A stretch of DNA of 64,000 nt from the NCBI RefSeq assembly GCF_008831285.2, contig NC_045139.1, forward strand, positions 6,604,204-6,668,203, in the 5' to 3' direction. The notes under the pieces were generated by a model. That model was not told the DNA's origin, did not search any database, and saw only the letters and a program-made list of their open reading frames with translations. Below are positions 27,642 to 38,941 of this stretch, one piece after another. Position 1 is the first letter of the stretch; each line of letters opens with the position of its first letter. Made by a program: the position numbers and the translations under genes. The DNA is from Nymphaea colorata. Its lineage: Eukaryota > Streptophyta > Magnoliopsida > Nymphaeales > Nymphaeaceae.

Positions 27642-29330
27642 ACTGTTGCAAGTTTTATTGTTTTATTTTTCCAAAAATAGTATGTATTGTTGTCAAACGA
27701 CCTTTAAATTCTACGAGTAATTATAAATTAATGACGGATAACTAATAATAACAAATATGTAAATAGTTGATTATTTGATATAAATTTGCCATGAGGTTTG
27801 TAGTTACCTATCAAGGCAAGCTTGACACACAATTTTATAATATTTTAATTTAGCATGCAAATTTGGAAAAAAAAAAAGTTCACGGACTACCCCAAAAATA
27901 TTCACAAAATGATGGCCGGTTCTGAATTGCTCCGGTGGGCAACTGAAATATTTATATCCCCAGTGTAGAGCTGTTCTGGGCCCCACCAGATGAGAGGGCA
28001 GAACTGGACGCTTTATCCGGATACGACCAATGGTTCCTATACTTGTGAGATGGCGTTGGACGAAAGCCAGATCTTGGACCCCACCGTTTATCCAGAACGA
28101 AGTTCAGTCCGTCTCTCCGCTTATCCAAGTTTCATTTACCAAACTATTTGTATCTGGATCTTTTAAGATCCAAACCTTCGAAATTGGTGGATTATCCCAA
28201 TGAACATAGACTATTCGTACAGTTTATGTCTACAGGCTTGCAGAGTATGCAGGAATCCAAATGGGTCGGATGCATTCTAATGTTGTTCTCGATTTCAAAT
28301 TCGTTTTCGGATCTGGTAGCACAAACGGATATGTTCATTAGTCGGATACGAATTCAAACCAAAATCTGATACTGAGAACTGGTAAATATCCATCCCGATT
28401 ACAACTAACGTTGAATCTTACCATTTGAGTTCAGTTTCGGAAATTGAGTCTGATTTCATCAAATCGGACGAATCAAATTTCCCAAAAGAATAGGAACAAG
28501 CTACTGTTTAATGGATATGGGCCTTTAGATCCAAACCTGAGAAAGCTGGGGAACCGGTCCATTTCACGTGTTTGACCAGACAATTTTGTTGGTGGATTTG
28601 GATCTTACGCAGAAATGCGTATAATCATAGTATTTTTATGTTTCATACAAATATCATAATCTTTTATTATGGACAAATAAAGGAAAGAGATGTGGCGCTT
28701 ATTAAGGGTTTTTAACATGTTTTAATTAAAAGGGCCACAAATCGGCGATAAAAGTAAAGTAATTGCAAGTTGGAATTATGGACAAACTAGATATCCAATG
28801 AAATAACATCAGCAAAAAGGCAAAAAAAACTCACTAACTATTTACTCGTCAACTATATATATATATTTATGCTCGACAAAAAACAGTAAGCTGAATCTTA
28901 TGTATACTAAAAAAAATATAAAATTTGGAAATAAGAGAAGAACTTTAATTAATAAAAAACAATTATGAATGTGGTTGTTATTTAGAAGATAAATATTTAC
29001 TAACCAATTACTAATTGGGTTAATCGTTTATCCAGTCTCTAGATGGAGAGACATTTATCTTTTTTTTCACTACTTTTGCTATTTTAGATTGATGTGCAGG
29101 TAAATATAATTAATGATAGCAAACTAAAAGGTTTTTATTTATGACGCCATATAAGAATGCTCCGATCCATCTATAAAGAAGAAAGTGAAATTAGAAAAAG
29201 CGACTTCTTTTAACACCATAAAATACTGGTTTTTATACATAAAACGGGCTAATGAGATATTTTTATTATTTTAATTGAATAGAAAAAAAATTACATAAGC
29301 TAATAATATCCAATAATTAAATTGTTATAT
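24897..29330. other. ARL2 upstream/leader region and gene-poor spacer
   Basis: 24.9-26.3 kb probably holds the ARL2-like 5' UTR, a leader intron and the promoter on the minus strand. 26.3-29.3 kb has no recognisable gene. A minus-strand frame at 26927-27157 (about 76 codons, TTG start) is GC-richer than its surroundings but unidentified. A (CT)(AT) tract lies near 27600-27641. AT-rich sequence rich in GGATCC/GAATTC-like words (28140-28560) looks like old repeat DNA. Confidence 0.5.
25571..25612. repeat. (AT)21 microsatellite
   Basis: Uninterrupted AT repeats followed by a short CACACGCACAC run, in the region upstream of the ARL2-like coding start. Confidence 0.95.
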
Positions 29331-29539
29331 ATGTTAATTGAATTTGCATATAAACAAAATTTGGCTCTCCGTCATTCTCTCCCATGGTTGGGCGGGCGCC
29401 GGGGCGGGGAAGGGGAGGGAAGGAATTCGCGGGAATTGGATTTTGGCGGGTAATTCGGGCGGGGAGGAAGCGGTCTTTTTGGTTTCCCTCTCAAACCCGA
29501 AACCTCCTCCCTGACTCCCTCTTCGCGGCTTTCGAATCG

Positions 29540-29790
29540 ACTGCCACGTCCCAAAAGGAGGAGGCCCCAGGAACCGACACGTGTCGAAATCAACGGACCC
29601 CAGCCAACCACTCGAGAGCCCTTGTCGAACTTTCAGTTCTACTCCCGCCATTTACGTCTATTTCAGATGCCCCCCTCACGCTTTCCTCATTTGAAAGGCT
29701 CTTAGCCTCTTAAACAGAAATGAAAAAATATCGTACGAAATGGTTGAAGAGGGAAGAAATATAATATATATATATATATATATATAAGAA
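29540..29790 (+). promoter_or_regulatory. Proximal promoter of the SKIP14-like gene, with a perfect G-box palindrome
   Basis: CGACACGTGTCG at 29575-29586 is a 12-bp perfect palindrome centred on CACGTG, with a CCACGTCC nearby at about 29544. A (TA)n tract at 29764-29786 could serve as a TATA region. A pyrimidine-rich leader follows, with telo-box-like CCTAACCCTA at about 29968 and TTAGGGTTTC near 30560, features common in leaders of growth-related plant genes. CACGTG is the target of bZIP and bHLH factors; actual use here is inferred. Confidence 0.45.
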
Positions 29791-30887
29791 GGAAGGGTGA
29801 AGAAAACAAGGGGTCGTCTCTGCCTCTCCTCCACGCCCTAGTTCCTCCTCCTCCCAGAAATTTCTCTTCCCTCCTCGCTCTCGCTCCCTCCTTCGTTCCC
29901 TCCCTCTCTCTCTCTCTGCGTCTCTCCCCTATTTTAGCTTCTGAACCCCGAAACTCCTAATCGTGAACCCTAACCCTAGTCCCCCTTCCATCATTTCTCC
30001 ATTCTCTTGTCTGTCGCTCCTTGTTTCTCGTTCGCCACACCGGGTTCCCTTTCTCTGTCTTTCTCCATCTGTGATCGAATCAGATCGGAATTGGAGGAGT
30101 TGGGTTGGAGGCACGTCGTCAATTGCTGTCGTTCGCGATAGGATCGCGAAAGGTCGGATGTTTTTGTTTTCCAATCTTCGCTGTTTCTTTTTTGCCGGTT
30201 CGCCGGTGTGATTCTTCTTTTACTCGTTCCCTTCGCTTTGTATCTCGTTGTTTCGGTTTGGAGAGGAGGAAAAAAGGGGGAAAATCGGTGAAAGGTTTGT
30301 GTCGAATTTGATATACTTGCACATATAGATCGTTGTTTCGTTTGGCTGTGGTTTGTTGACCAGAAAGAAAGAGAAAAAGGAAATAGTTCTTTTTTTTTTT
30401 TGAGAGAGGCGGGGGTGTGGGAGGAGTAGTTTCCATTTTTTTGCAAGAGAACCTGCTGACGATTTTTTGGTGTTTTTATATTTTTTCCCGGACATCCAAA
30501 AAATTAGGTTTTCTTGTGGCTGATCTTATAGGGTTTGTGAATCTCGCTGGGTTGGCGTAGTTAGGGTTTCTGTTTCTTTTATTCTTTGGCCTTGGCGTGG
30601 GATTTAGGTTTCGTCGCCGAGGGTTCTGCGAGAAAAAGTTGGGTGTTTTTTCTCTCGAGGAGGTTGTTCTTGGCGCGGAGGATCGGAAGAGTTGTTCTTT
30701 ATCCCCCTTTGTTTCCCACTCATCACATCATTCTCCATCTTCGGCTCTTGTTTCTTCTTTTCCATTCTTCCTCCTGGTGCACTCGATCTCTGTTGTCGCA
30801 GAGGGTTGGCATTCTAGGGTTTCAGATACAGCAGAGGAAAGAGAGGGAGGGGGGAGAGAGAGGAAGGAATCAATCATACATTGGAGG

Positions 30888-33060
30888 ATGACTCTAAATT
30901 TTCCTCCTCGTTCCCTGTTTTCCTCCAATCGGGGCCCTGCTGCTGACGATCTTTTTCCCTCGATTTGGACTGCAAACGGTCTCCTTTCATCGGAAAGGTA
31001 CTACGGCGACTGCCACGGAAGATTCGCGAATCTATTTCCTGGGGAAGCAATGGAACCGGGAAAGGAGGTCAGCAATCTTGCGAATTACCTACACGATGAT
31101 ATCCTTGACATATTGCCTTCCGATCCATTTGGGATCGAAAGCTATAATTCTGGCTGTTCTAGCTGCTCGGCTTCGTCCGAGATGGATCACGATGACGTCT
31201 TCTCCGACACCGAGATTGATTTCGATCTTGAAGTTGCTGCTCTGACAGCGGTTTCCGGATGGTTCGAGGATTTGGAAGGGAAGTCCGACGGTGATCTTGA
31301 AGGGCTTGTTAGAATGGGATCAATGATCTTTGGAGACGATGGTCTTGATGTCATCGAAGGGGATTATCAGCTCTTCGCTGGTCTGAATTTTCTTTGGGAT
31401 ACTGCAGTTCGATGCCAATCCCCACCTGGGGGTTCTCCTGTTAATGCACATTCCCCCGCATTTGGGATGGGCGGACTGGCTTTTCCGGAGGATTTCGTCG
31501 ATTATGGTCGTGGCCTCAACTCATTGGTATCGCAAGGAAGGAATGAGGGCTTGCTGGATGACCAATGCTGGATAGAGAATCTACCTAGTGATTGCTGTAG
31601 GATCACAGAGACGGATGAATGCAGTGCCGGTCCATCTAATAGTGATGGTGGGTCTCCTCACGAGGCCATTTATTTTGCTTTGGGATATCTTGGCCTTCAG
31701 GATCTATTGTCGGTTGATGGGGTTTGCAGAAGCCTCCATCACGCTGTGCAGAGCGATTCCCTTTTATGGCGTCGAATACATGTGGGTCACCCACTGAGTA
31801 AGAGACTGACTGACGATATTCTAGTTCGTCTGACCGACAAAGCTCAAGGCAATTTGCAGTGTTTGACTCTGGTTGATTGCTTGGGGATCACAGATGCTGG
31901 TCTGAAACGCGTCCTGGAAAGAAATCCAAGACTAACAAAGGTCCGTATCTTGTACCATTTCCTTCACTTCAGATTTGATTGTTAACAATTATTAGCATCT
32001 GTGGCAGTATCCTGTTCTTGCTCAACCTGTTTTTTTTCCCATTATTCACATGTAATGCCATTTGGTAGGTCGTTTTGTCAGTTTTGGACGGTGGTCTCGT
32101 CTTTTAAAAAGATTGTCCCTTTGACCGTCTGGAATTCTTTGAGTAGTTGAAGTTGCTGGCGAGCGTCCCAGAACTATGCCTATAGTTTCACGCATTCAAG
32201 TTTTTGTTGGACGACTGTTATTTGATATTTGGTCTTCATTCTGTTCACTACTTTTGGTATCATACACGTGTGATATACAAAGCAGATGCAGACGTTAATT
32301 TGACTGTACTTAAAATTTTACTTATTTGCCATATTTTCTATGTTAATTTTTCAAGTTTCGTTTCATTAAAGGGTCAAATGGGGTTGTTCTCTTGCAGATA
32401 AGCATTCCAGGTTGCGCTCGATTAACGGTTGAGGGAGTCATCGATAGCTTAAAGTCCTTCAAATCTTTTACTGATCATGGACTGAAGCAGCTCAGGCTTG
32501 GTGATCTGTATGGTATGACCCATGAACAGTATGAAGAATTGTTACCACTGTTGGATGTTGATACTCGGGGAGCAAGTGAGGTTCTCAAACCTCAGTACTA
32601 CCACCTTGGTTGTTCTCCTGTCTCCCATGACGACGGCCGCAAGCTTGATATCGAGATATGCCCGATTTGTGAGAATGTGAGGCTTGTTTACGACTGCCCT
32701 GACGAGGGCTGTAACACGAAGCGACCTGCGGACAAAGCGTGTCGCGCATGCACGTTCTGCATTGCTCGTTGTGTGCATTGTGGAAGGTGCGTGAAAGACG
32801 GCGAGTACGAGGAGACCTTCTCCCTGGATCTCCTGTGCCCAAGTTGTTGGTGGCTGCTCTTTGAGTACGGACAAGAGGGTGACGAGGGTGAAGAGAAGCA
32901 GCATATGGTGGAGTCGTTCTACACCAAGCCAGGTACTGCACTATTTTCCTCTGTTTACACGTAATGAAATTGTGTTGCTGTCACTCAGAATTTCACCTTT
33001 GAATTTCTTCTCTTTCATGCAGGAGAGCTGAAGTGTAGCTGTTCGATCTATATTGGTTAA
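30888..33060 (+). CDS. F-box protein SKIP14-like, three coding exons
   Basis: Exons 30888-31940, 32398-32932 and 33023-33060 give 1626 nt (541 residues), longer than Arabidopsis SKIP14 (roughly 450) because of an extended acidic N-terminal half. The F-box-like segment is in exon 1 (EAIYFALGYLGLQDLLSVDG...LWRRIHVGHPL), followed by leucine-rich-repeat-like sequence (LTLVDCLGITDAGLKRVLE). Exon 2 has a cysteine-rich block, CPICENV...CPDEGCNTK...CRACTFCIARCVHCGRC...CPSC, that probably binds zinc. SKIP proteins bind SKP1/ASK in SCF ubiquitin ligases; the substrate is unknown. The ATG at 30888 is the first in frame; the upstream open frame has only a GTG start and is leader. Possible leader acceptors GTCGCAG and GGTTTCAG near 30800-30828 suggest a 5' UTR intron. 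Without the last splice the frame would stop at 32964. Confidence 0.9.
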
Positions 33061-36000
33061 ATCGACAAAACTTTTGTTTCTGGCGATTGACAACGAAGTG
33101 GATTTCCCCAGGGTCCGTTCCAACCGTTGCGTGTCTATCTGCCGTGCAGGTCTGTCATCGTTGGAGCAGAGTGAATACAAAAATGGAAAAAATGGAAAAA
33201 ACGAAAAACCATAAAAATGGGTATACTGCGTTTCAATAACTTGGTCGAAAAGTCAAGCGTTATTTCCCCCCGTCGGAGTATTGGCTATGAAGAATAAACT
33301 GAGTGTTGGTATGTAAGAAAATAGTAATATCTGCTGATGGAGCATGTTGGCACTTATGTCTTTGTAATATACCGTCGACCTGTGAGGGTTTTGGGTGAAA
33401 GCACATTAAGCGCAATTGTTCCTGATCTAGTCGAAAGGCGGATGTGAAAAGCACATTCCAGGTGTTCCCAGCTGGGCTTGTAGTCGTTGGATTTTGATTG
33501 TATGCGGGTGTTGGTTCGTTGCGGAGGTCCTTGTTGGGGGTGGTACCTGCATGCAATTTGGCTTTGGCAGTCATGGTTGCACGGTTACAGGTGTAGGTCG
33601 AAGCATCTGTTTTTCTGGCAAGGCCTGCCATTTGGCGATTTTAGCGTAAAAAGCCTTTGCTGCAGACGCGTTGGTGTCATCTCTGAGTGAGAGGCGCGCC
33701 TGTCAGGCGGCACATTTTCTGGATGGATTTGGGGAGCAGGTGATTGCAGGAGAGTGCTTATGTGTCAATGAAGTCCACTTGAAGGATTGCTTAATCATCT
33801 CTTCTGCTGAAAGATGATCAGAGAGAAGGAGGTGCTGGAGGAGGACGAGAGGGAAGATGGTTTTTCTGGTTCAGGTGGGATTTTATGTAAATGACGCGTG
33901 TGGGTGTCAACTAAATAATGCAACGTAGGATTTGGATCCGATTCAGGTTATTGGAATCGAGGGAGCCTGACTGCTGTAGCATGACCAGCTTTTATGCACA
34001 AAAGCTATTCTCTTGCTGATTGCAACGATCGTACTGTGCGAAGCCTGTTTGTCCAAGTTTCAGATTGTTGGAGTGGTTCCGATGAGTGTTGCGTACCTAA
34101 CCTGAAGCGGATGCAGCCTGGTGTTTGTTTCTGTCCCGCTCAGTATTAGTTTATTCAAGTAGTTATTTTTCATGGCTTGTGTCTGTAGACAACTACGCTA
34201 TTTGGACGGCGAGCTGACAAATTCGGCACACGGAACTACTGGATTGATATAACGAGTTAAGGTCGAATTTGTCGGTGTTATACAGTGATAAAAATAAATG
34301 TGATTTGCAGTTTATTGATGTGTCATGTTTCATTTCGCTCGTGATTTCACATAGAAATGCACAAATGCACGTTGTGTGGAGTTTTGCTGTCGCCGATTGA
34401 TTAGATGCTTAGTATCTACCCTGTTTGTATGTTAAATTTATTTGTAGCATCATCTACTAAAGAAAAAAATATCCGATCCAGGAAAAACATTTCGTTCGGG
34501 GGAATGCAAGGTACAGGGTCAAAACTTGGAGTGCTTTGGCATCTTGACCGTATTTTTACTATTGACGTAACAATGTAGCAAAATTTCCGACTTATTTGAT
34601 AGATAAGCATTGTGTTTGTACCTGCGTGTGTTTCTTTTATGATGTATGAAATGGCACCAAAATCCTGATGTGAAAGTTTTCTTGTTTGGTTTACGAAGCA
34701 TTGGGGACAAAGCGTGTGATCTCCTCCACATACCTCATGTTCCGTTGAGCAACTCGCCGGTCGTTTATGACGAGATCTTCCCATAGATGCTCTACAAGTT
34801 AGGTATAACTACATAACCCTAACCCATAACTCTCCTTTTTCATACATATATTTAGAAAACGTTTCTCCTTACGCTATCTAACTATTCTATCCAATACAAC
34901 AACTCTTAACCGTCCGATCAATCTTCAGTCGGACGTTCCATCTGGAGAAAAGCCATTATTTCATTGATTACTTTTACAATTCAAATGAAATGGGTTGGTT
35001 AATCTCTTTATCTGATCGTGATTCGCGAAGAAAGCATTTCAGGCTTATGAACAGCTCGTATTACCTTTTTTCACGATAATTTTTTTTAGGTTCAACCAGA
35101 TCTTAAATTTAAGGAGGCGTTTGATTTGAAACCTTTAGGATTTCAAAACTGTGAATATAAAAGGAAGAAGACCATTCCCGTCCGACCTTAAATCCAACAT
35201 TTTCTAGATGTGAAAACTTAAAATAATTATCTTAAGCCTGACCTAAGATCTTTAGTTTGATGAATCGTGGATTTTTTGCCATACTAACAAAAACACACCA
35301 CATCAGATCCATGGATTTTAAATCCGGAGTAATTAAATGCCCTAAAAGGATCTGCCTACATCGGCAAACTTATCCACTGGACGAAGATCAGGTACCAAGA
35401 AAATTCGATTCGAATTATAAGATATCATGGGCTAATATGCAGGCCAAAAAGTACTAGATGCCCTTGAAATACGAAAAATTTCGTGAGGGCCTTCTGAAAT
35501 TTTTTTATTAAGAAGTCCTCTGCCCACATTTAATATTTTCATAGGCACAACTCTAAAATTTTACCAAACACAACAATCCACTTAAAATTTTCTTAAAATC
35601 GGGTGAGCAGGAAGATTAATCTCACCACTCCAATTAGAGCTGAAGCCCGCACTTCCTTTTATCCCCAGGGTCCAAAGCTGGATCGGCACCAAGGACCGAG
35701 ATTTCTATGTGCTTAAAATTATAAATAGAAACCCACCTCCATTTTTTAAAAATCTCTTAAAATAGAAAAAATTCCTCACTAAGGTGAACATTGTATATTG
35801 ACGGAGTGCTGAATACATTATCTAAGCTTACATGGTTATTGAAATATGTATGAATTCAATTACATTTTCCGTTTTTCTTTGCTCTTTCCTAACTATGTAT
35901 GAAAATTCCTGGCTAAAATTTTTGGGCAAAAGAAAAAGCAAGCCAGGTCTCAACACTGCAAGAGGCACGTTGAACACTATGAAAATCTTACTGTTTTAAA

Positions 36001-36511
36001 TGATGAAAAACACTTGAACTTTAAATTAGCAACAGTTAGAAAAGCATGTGAGGGTTCAATATTGCATAAAAATAGGATGTTCACAATATTGCTAAAAGAA
36101 CATATCTATGACTATGAAATTCTTTATTTTCCAAACGGCGATGATTATTAATTTTTTGGTTAAAACTAGAAAAAAAACATCCAAAAATCGTTTGTTTCAC
36201 TTTTTTTTTTAATTTTGGCATTAAAAAAGTGTTTTTTGCCTTTTTTCGACGGAGTTTTTCAACATTTTTTGTGACTACACTTGGTGATAAGAATATCCTT
36301 GTACTCTCCATTAGTCGAACTCCCTCCAAAAACCATACACTTTAAAAAATATGCAAATTTCTAAACTATAAAAACTCAAAAACAGCATCAAATAATTTGG
36401 AAAAATTTTAAAATCTCCCAATATTTTTTGTGGTTAATTACAAGTCTAAAGTACATTTACCAATGTAATCGCCACAATCGAACAGTGCATACCTCCCTTT
36501 GACGCAAAAAA

Positions 36512-36715
36512 ACTATGAAGCGTTTAGCCTCTTGGAAAGCTTTCGTAATCAAACTTTGCCCGTCGGGCTTTCTTGATTCCAACGATGGTGATGACTTGAG
36601 GAAAACAAGAATTCCTCTGGCTGATTTTTTGTGGGAAGGTGGAAGTGAGTCCCAAAGCAGTCACTGCATTCATATGGGAGCGGCTTTGTAAACCATCTGG
36701 GACAAAGCCAATTTG
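36512..36715 (+). mobile_element. LINE retrotransposon relic (C-terminal reverse-transcriptase region)
   Basis: The plus strand reads KRLASWKAF near 36518-36544, then DFLWEGGSES and, after a frame change, WERLCKP. These follow the order of motifs seen after the catalytic core in plant LINE polyproteins (RLxSWK..., DFLWGG..., WxxLCxPK). Internal deletion and frame shifts make it non-functional. Confidence 0.5.
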
Positions 36716-36717
36716 TG

Positions 36718-36790
36718 TCTGAGGGGTTGGCGCAATGGTTTGAGCAAAGTTGTTAGACGGTCAGTTTTCATTTCAAATTGTTAAAGCATC
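36718..36790 (+). mobile_element. SINE-like segment directly after the LINE relic
   Basis: GGGTTGGCGCAATGGTTTGA resembles a Pol III A box with tRNA-like context, and CATTTCAAATTG about 35 bases later is a decayed B box. No tail or target-site duplication is visible. Confidence 0.3.
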
Positions 36791-36885
36791 AATAAAAATA
36801 AAGCGACAACATGTAAGTTGAAGTGTGGCGAGAACGACACCTTAGACAGCAAAAACAAGCTCTATACTTTGGAATGGCAAAGTCG

Positions 36886-36889
<4 letters not shown>

Positions 36890-36932
<43 letters not shown>

Positions 36933-36950
36933 AGAGAGAGAGAGAGAGAG
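36890..36950. repeat. (AT)n(GA)n compound microsatellite
   Basis: AT repeats to 36928, then a GA run at 36933-36950. Confidence 0.95.
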
Positions 36951-38941
36951 CCCATAAACTCATAATGTATATCAAAATTTGGGGCCAAAAAATCTCTAGA
37001 TACAAAAATTGGGGACAAGAAGTCCCCTAGTGATAATAACAAACCGCAAAATAGAAGCAAAAGAAGAAATATACAATGCAACTCACAAAAAACGAAATAA
37101 CAGGGGTGAGAAAAAAGTTAAAGGACAGAACGGCAACCATCACCCTCAGAATGAGGATGCCGCCGCAGCCGAATGACAAAATGAACATCTCTCTGCATAA
37201 GACGAGCGGCAGACTCTGCGAAGAGAAGGTGCCAAGAGACGAATAGCGAGGATGTGTAATAAAAACTTACGTAAATTCTTAATGAGATTGTTTGACCGAT
37301 AGGTGGCGATTAGGTCGCCGGTTGCTTTGTCTCTTTTACTTAACAAGGTGCTTGGTAGTTGGTCCCAATTCTAGAAAAAAAAAATCCGGAAATTTCGTCC
37401 CTCCCCAGGCTGTGGGACGAAGAACCTAGGATAGATTTATTGTCTCTTAGGTGGACATACTGCTGTAAGATTAAACAAATTAAAAAAAGAAACCCAGCAA
37501 ACTACTTTCCTTTCGGCAAACAAGGGAATCTTTATCCCGGAATGGAGATTCCATTCCACGGATTCCTGAAAACATATTAACAAAAGGCTTGCTCTTGAAG
37601 AAAATCGAGAAAAATATTAGGGTTTAATGGTTAATCCACGATAGCAACTTGCATTTTCATTTCTCATTTCTCATAAGAGTGTGTTCTACTTTAATTATTT
37701 GGTCGCTTAGCTCTTGAAGAAAGGTTTCTCTTGCTATAAAGATCAGCTTGAATCCATCTAACACTTGCACTGTCCAAGTAATTAAGAACCAAAATTAGTT
37801 CTCTTTGCAAAATATAATCTCATATCAATGGCAAAGAACTCAAGTGCCTTTCACCTAAAATATCCTGGCTTCACCATGGTCTCATCGGGATGATAATTAA
37901 TCAAATGACTGGACCAACTCCCACATTGCACTCGAGCTCTTGGTCCGATGGATCTCAACCGATCCTTAGTAGTTTTGGTTTCAGTAAGAAGGAAACCAAA
38001 AAAATATGAATCAAGTCTACCAGTCACTTTAAAGCCCCTTTTTTAGTTTTTGAAGAACTTTCACAATCTTCAATTTGATACTGAATTTTTAGGATGTTAA
38101 AATCTACCCTCTGAACCATGAGTGTGGAATCTCAAGTCTGAGTAATGAACTATGCTATGATTCTAGTCTACTGAAACAATACAACTCCTCGTACTTGATT
38201 TACTTCTCCGATTCAATGAATCCCAACCAACCTTTTAGTAGTTGGAAAAAACTAAAAGTATGACAACCAACCACTAAGCAACATCTTTTTTAAACCCCTT
38301 AAAAAAATACTTACATTTTTCAATAAAAAACTTTTTTTTTAGGGTGGTACAATTAAACACCAAACACTGAATATATATAAGCAAGGTTGCAATTAATAAA
38401 TTTATGATTAAGGTTTCTTCATCTTATTATGAAACGGACAATCAACGATGTCGAGAATTTCACAAGTCACTAGCAGGTGTTCTGCCCACTTTGGCGGCTT
38501 ACCGTCGGTCAAGGTGCGGTATCGAAGGACATGTCGCCGTTGGGGAGTGAAGTGAGGTGATGTTCCATGACATGTTTGGCATATGCTTCGTCTCTTCCAT
38601 AGTTCGGGCCATGAGAAAAATCTAAAGTTTCTTTTTGAAGGAAGTGACAGGTAGTGCATGTTGAGGGCGTCGAACTCACATGGTGAGTTTAACACTCAAA
38701 CACGCACCAGAAACGTGAAACTAATGAGATTCACCGGATAATTTGTTTTAGATAGAGTTGAGGTAGATGAGATTATTAAAGGAGATGGTTTGTGAGACAA
38801 ATTATCATTGCAACTTGAGACAACATATCTTTTCAAACATTTGAGCGCCCTTTTAAAGTGAGGGATCCGGCCATTGCTTGGGTTCAAGAGTTAGCTGTAG
38901 TAGCTCCATTTCCTTCATTGGTGCCGTCCCCTGATCAAGTC

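Larger units (their letters stand above)
33061..38941. other. Long spacer between SKIP14-like and O-fucosyltransferase genes
   Basis: The first part, perhaps to about 34.3 kb, is probably 3' UTR and flanking sequence of the SKIP14-like gene. A short coding-like patch on the minus strand lies at 34688-34795. The rest is AT-rich with a LINE relic at about 36512-36715, a SINE-like segment at 36718-36790 and a microsatellite at 36890-36950. Minus frames at 36842-37081 and 38408-38695 match nothing recognised. Confidence 0.55.

Noticed and set aside
30597-30887. In-frame N-terminal extension of the SKIP14-like protein
   Set aside because: It begins with GTG, contains no ATG before 30888, is pyrimidine-rich leader sequence and does not resemble family N-termini.
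32542-32941. Two minus-strand frames of about 120 codons
   Set aside because: They are antisense shadows of SKIP14-like exon 2.
35111-35580. MITE or hAT-like element opening GGAGGCGTTTGATTTGAAA
   Set aside because: The left end looks like a transposon end, but no convincing matching inverted end or target-site duplication was found.
38408-38695. 95-codon minus-strand frame upstream of the O-fucosyltransferase
   Set aside because: It matches no family and shows no codon or splice evidence of a gene.
38858-38941. 28-codon extension of the O-fucosyltransferase
   Set aside because: The start is GTG. The ATG at 38942 places the membrane anchor at the N-terminus as expected for a type II Golgi enzyme.
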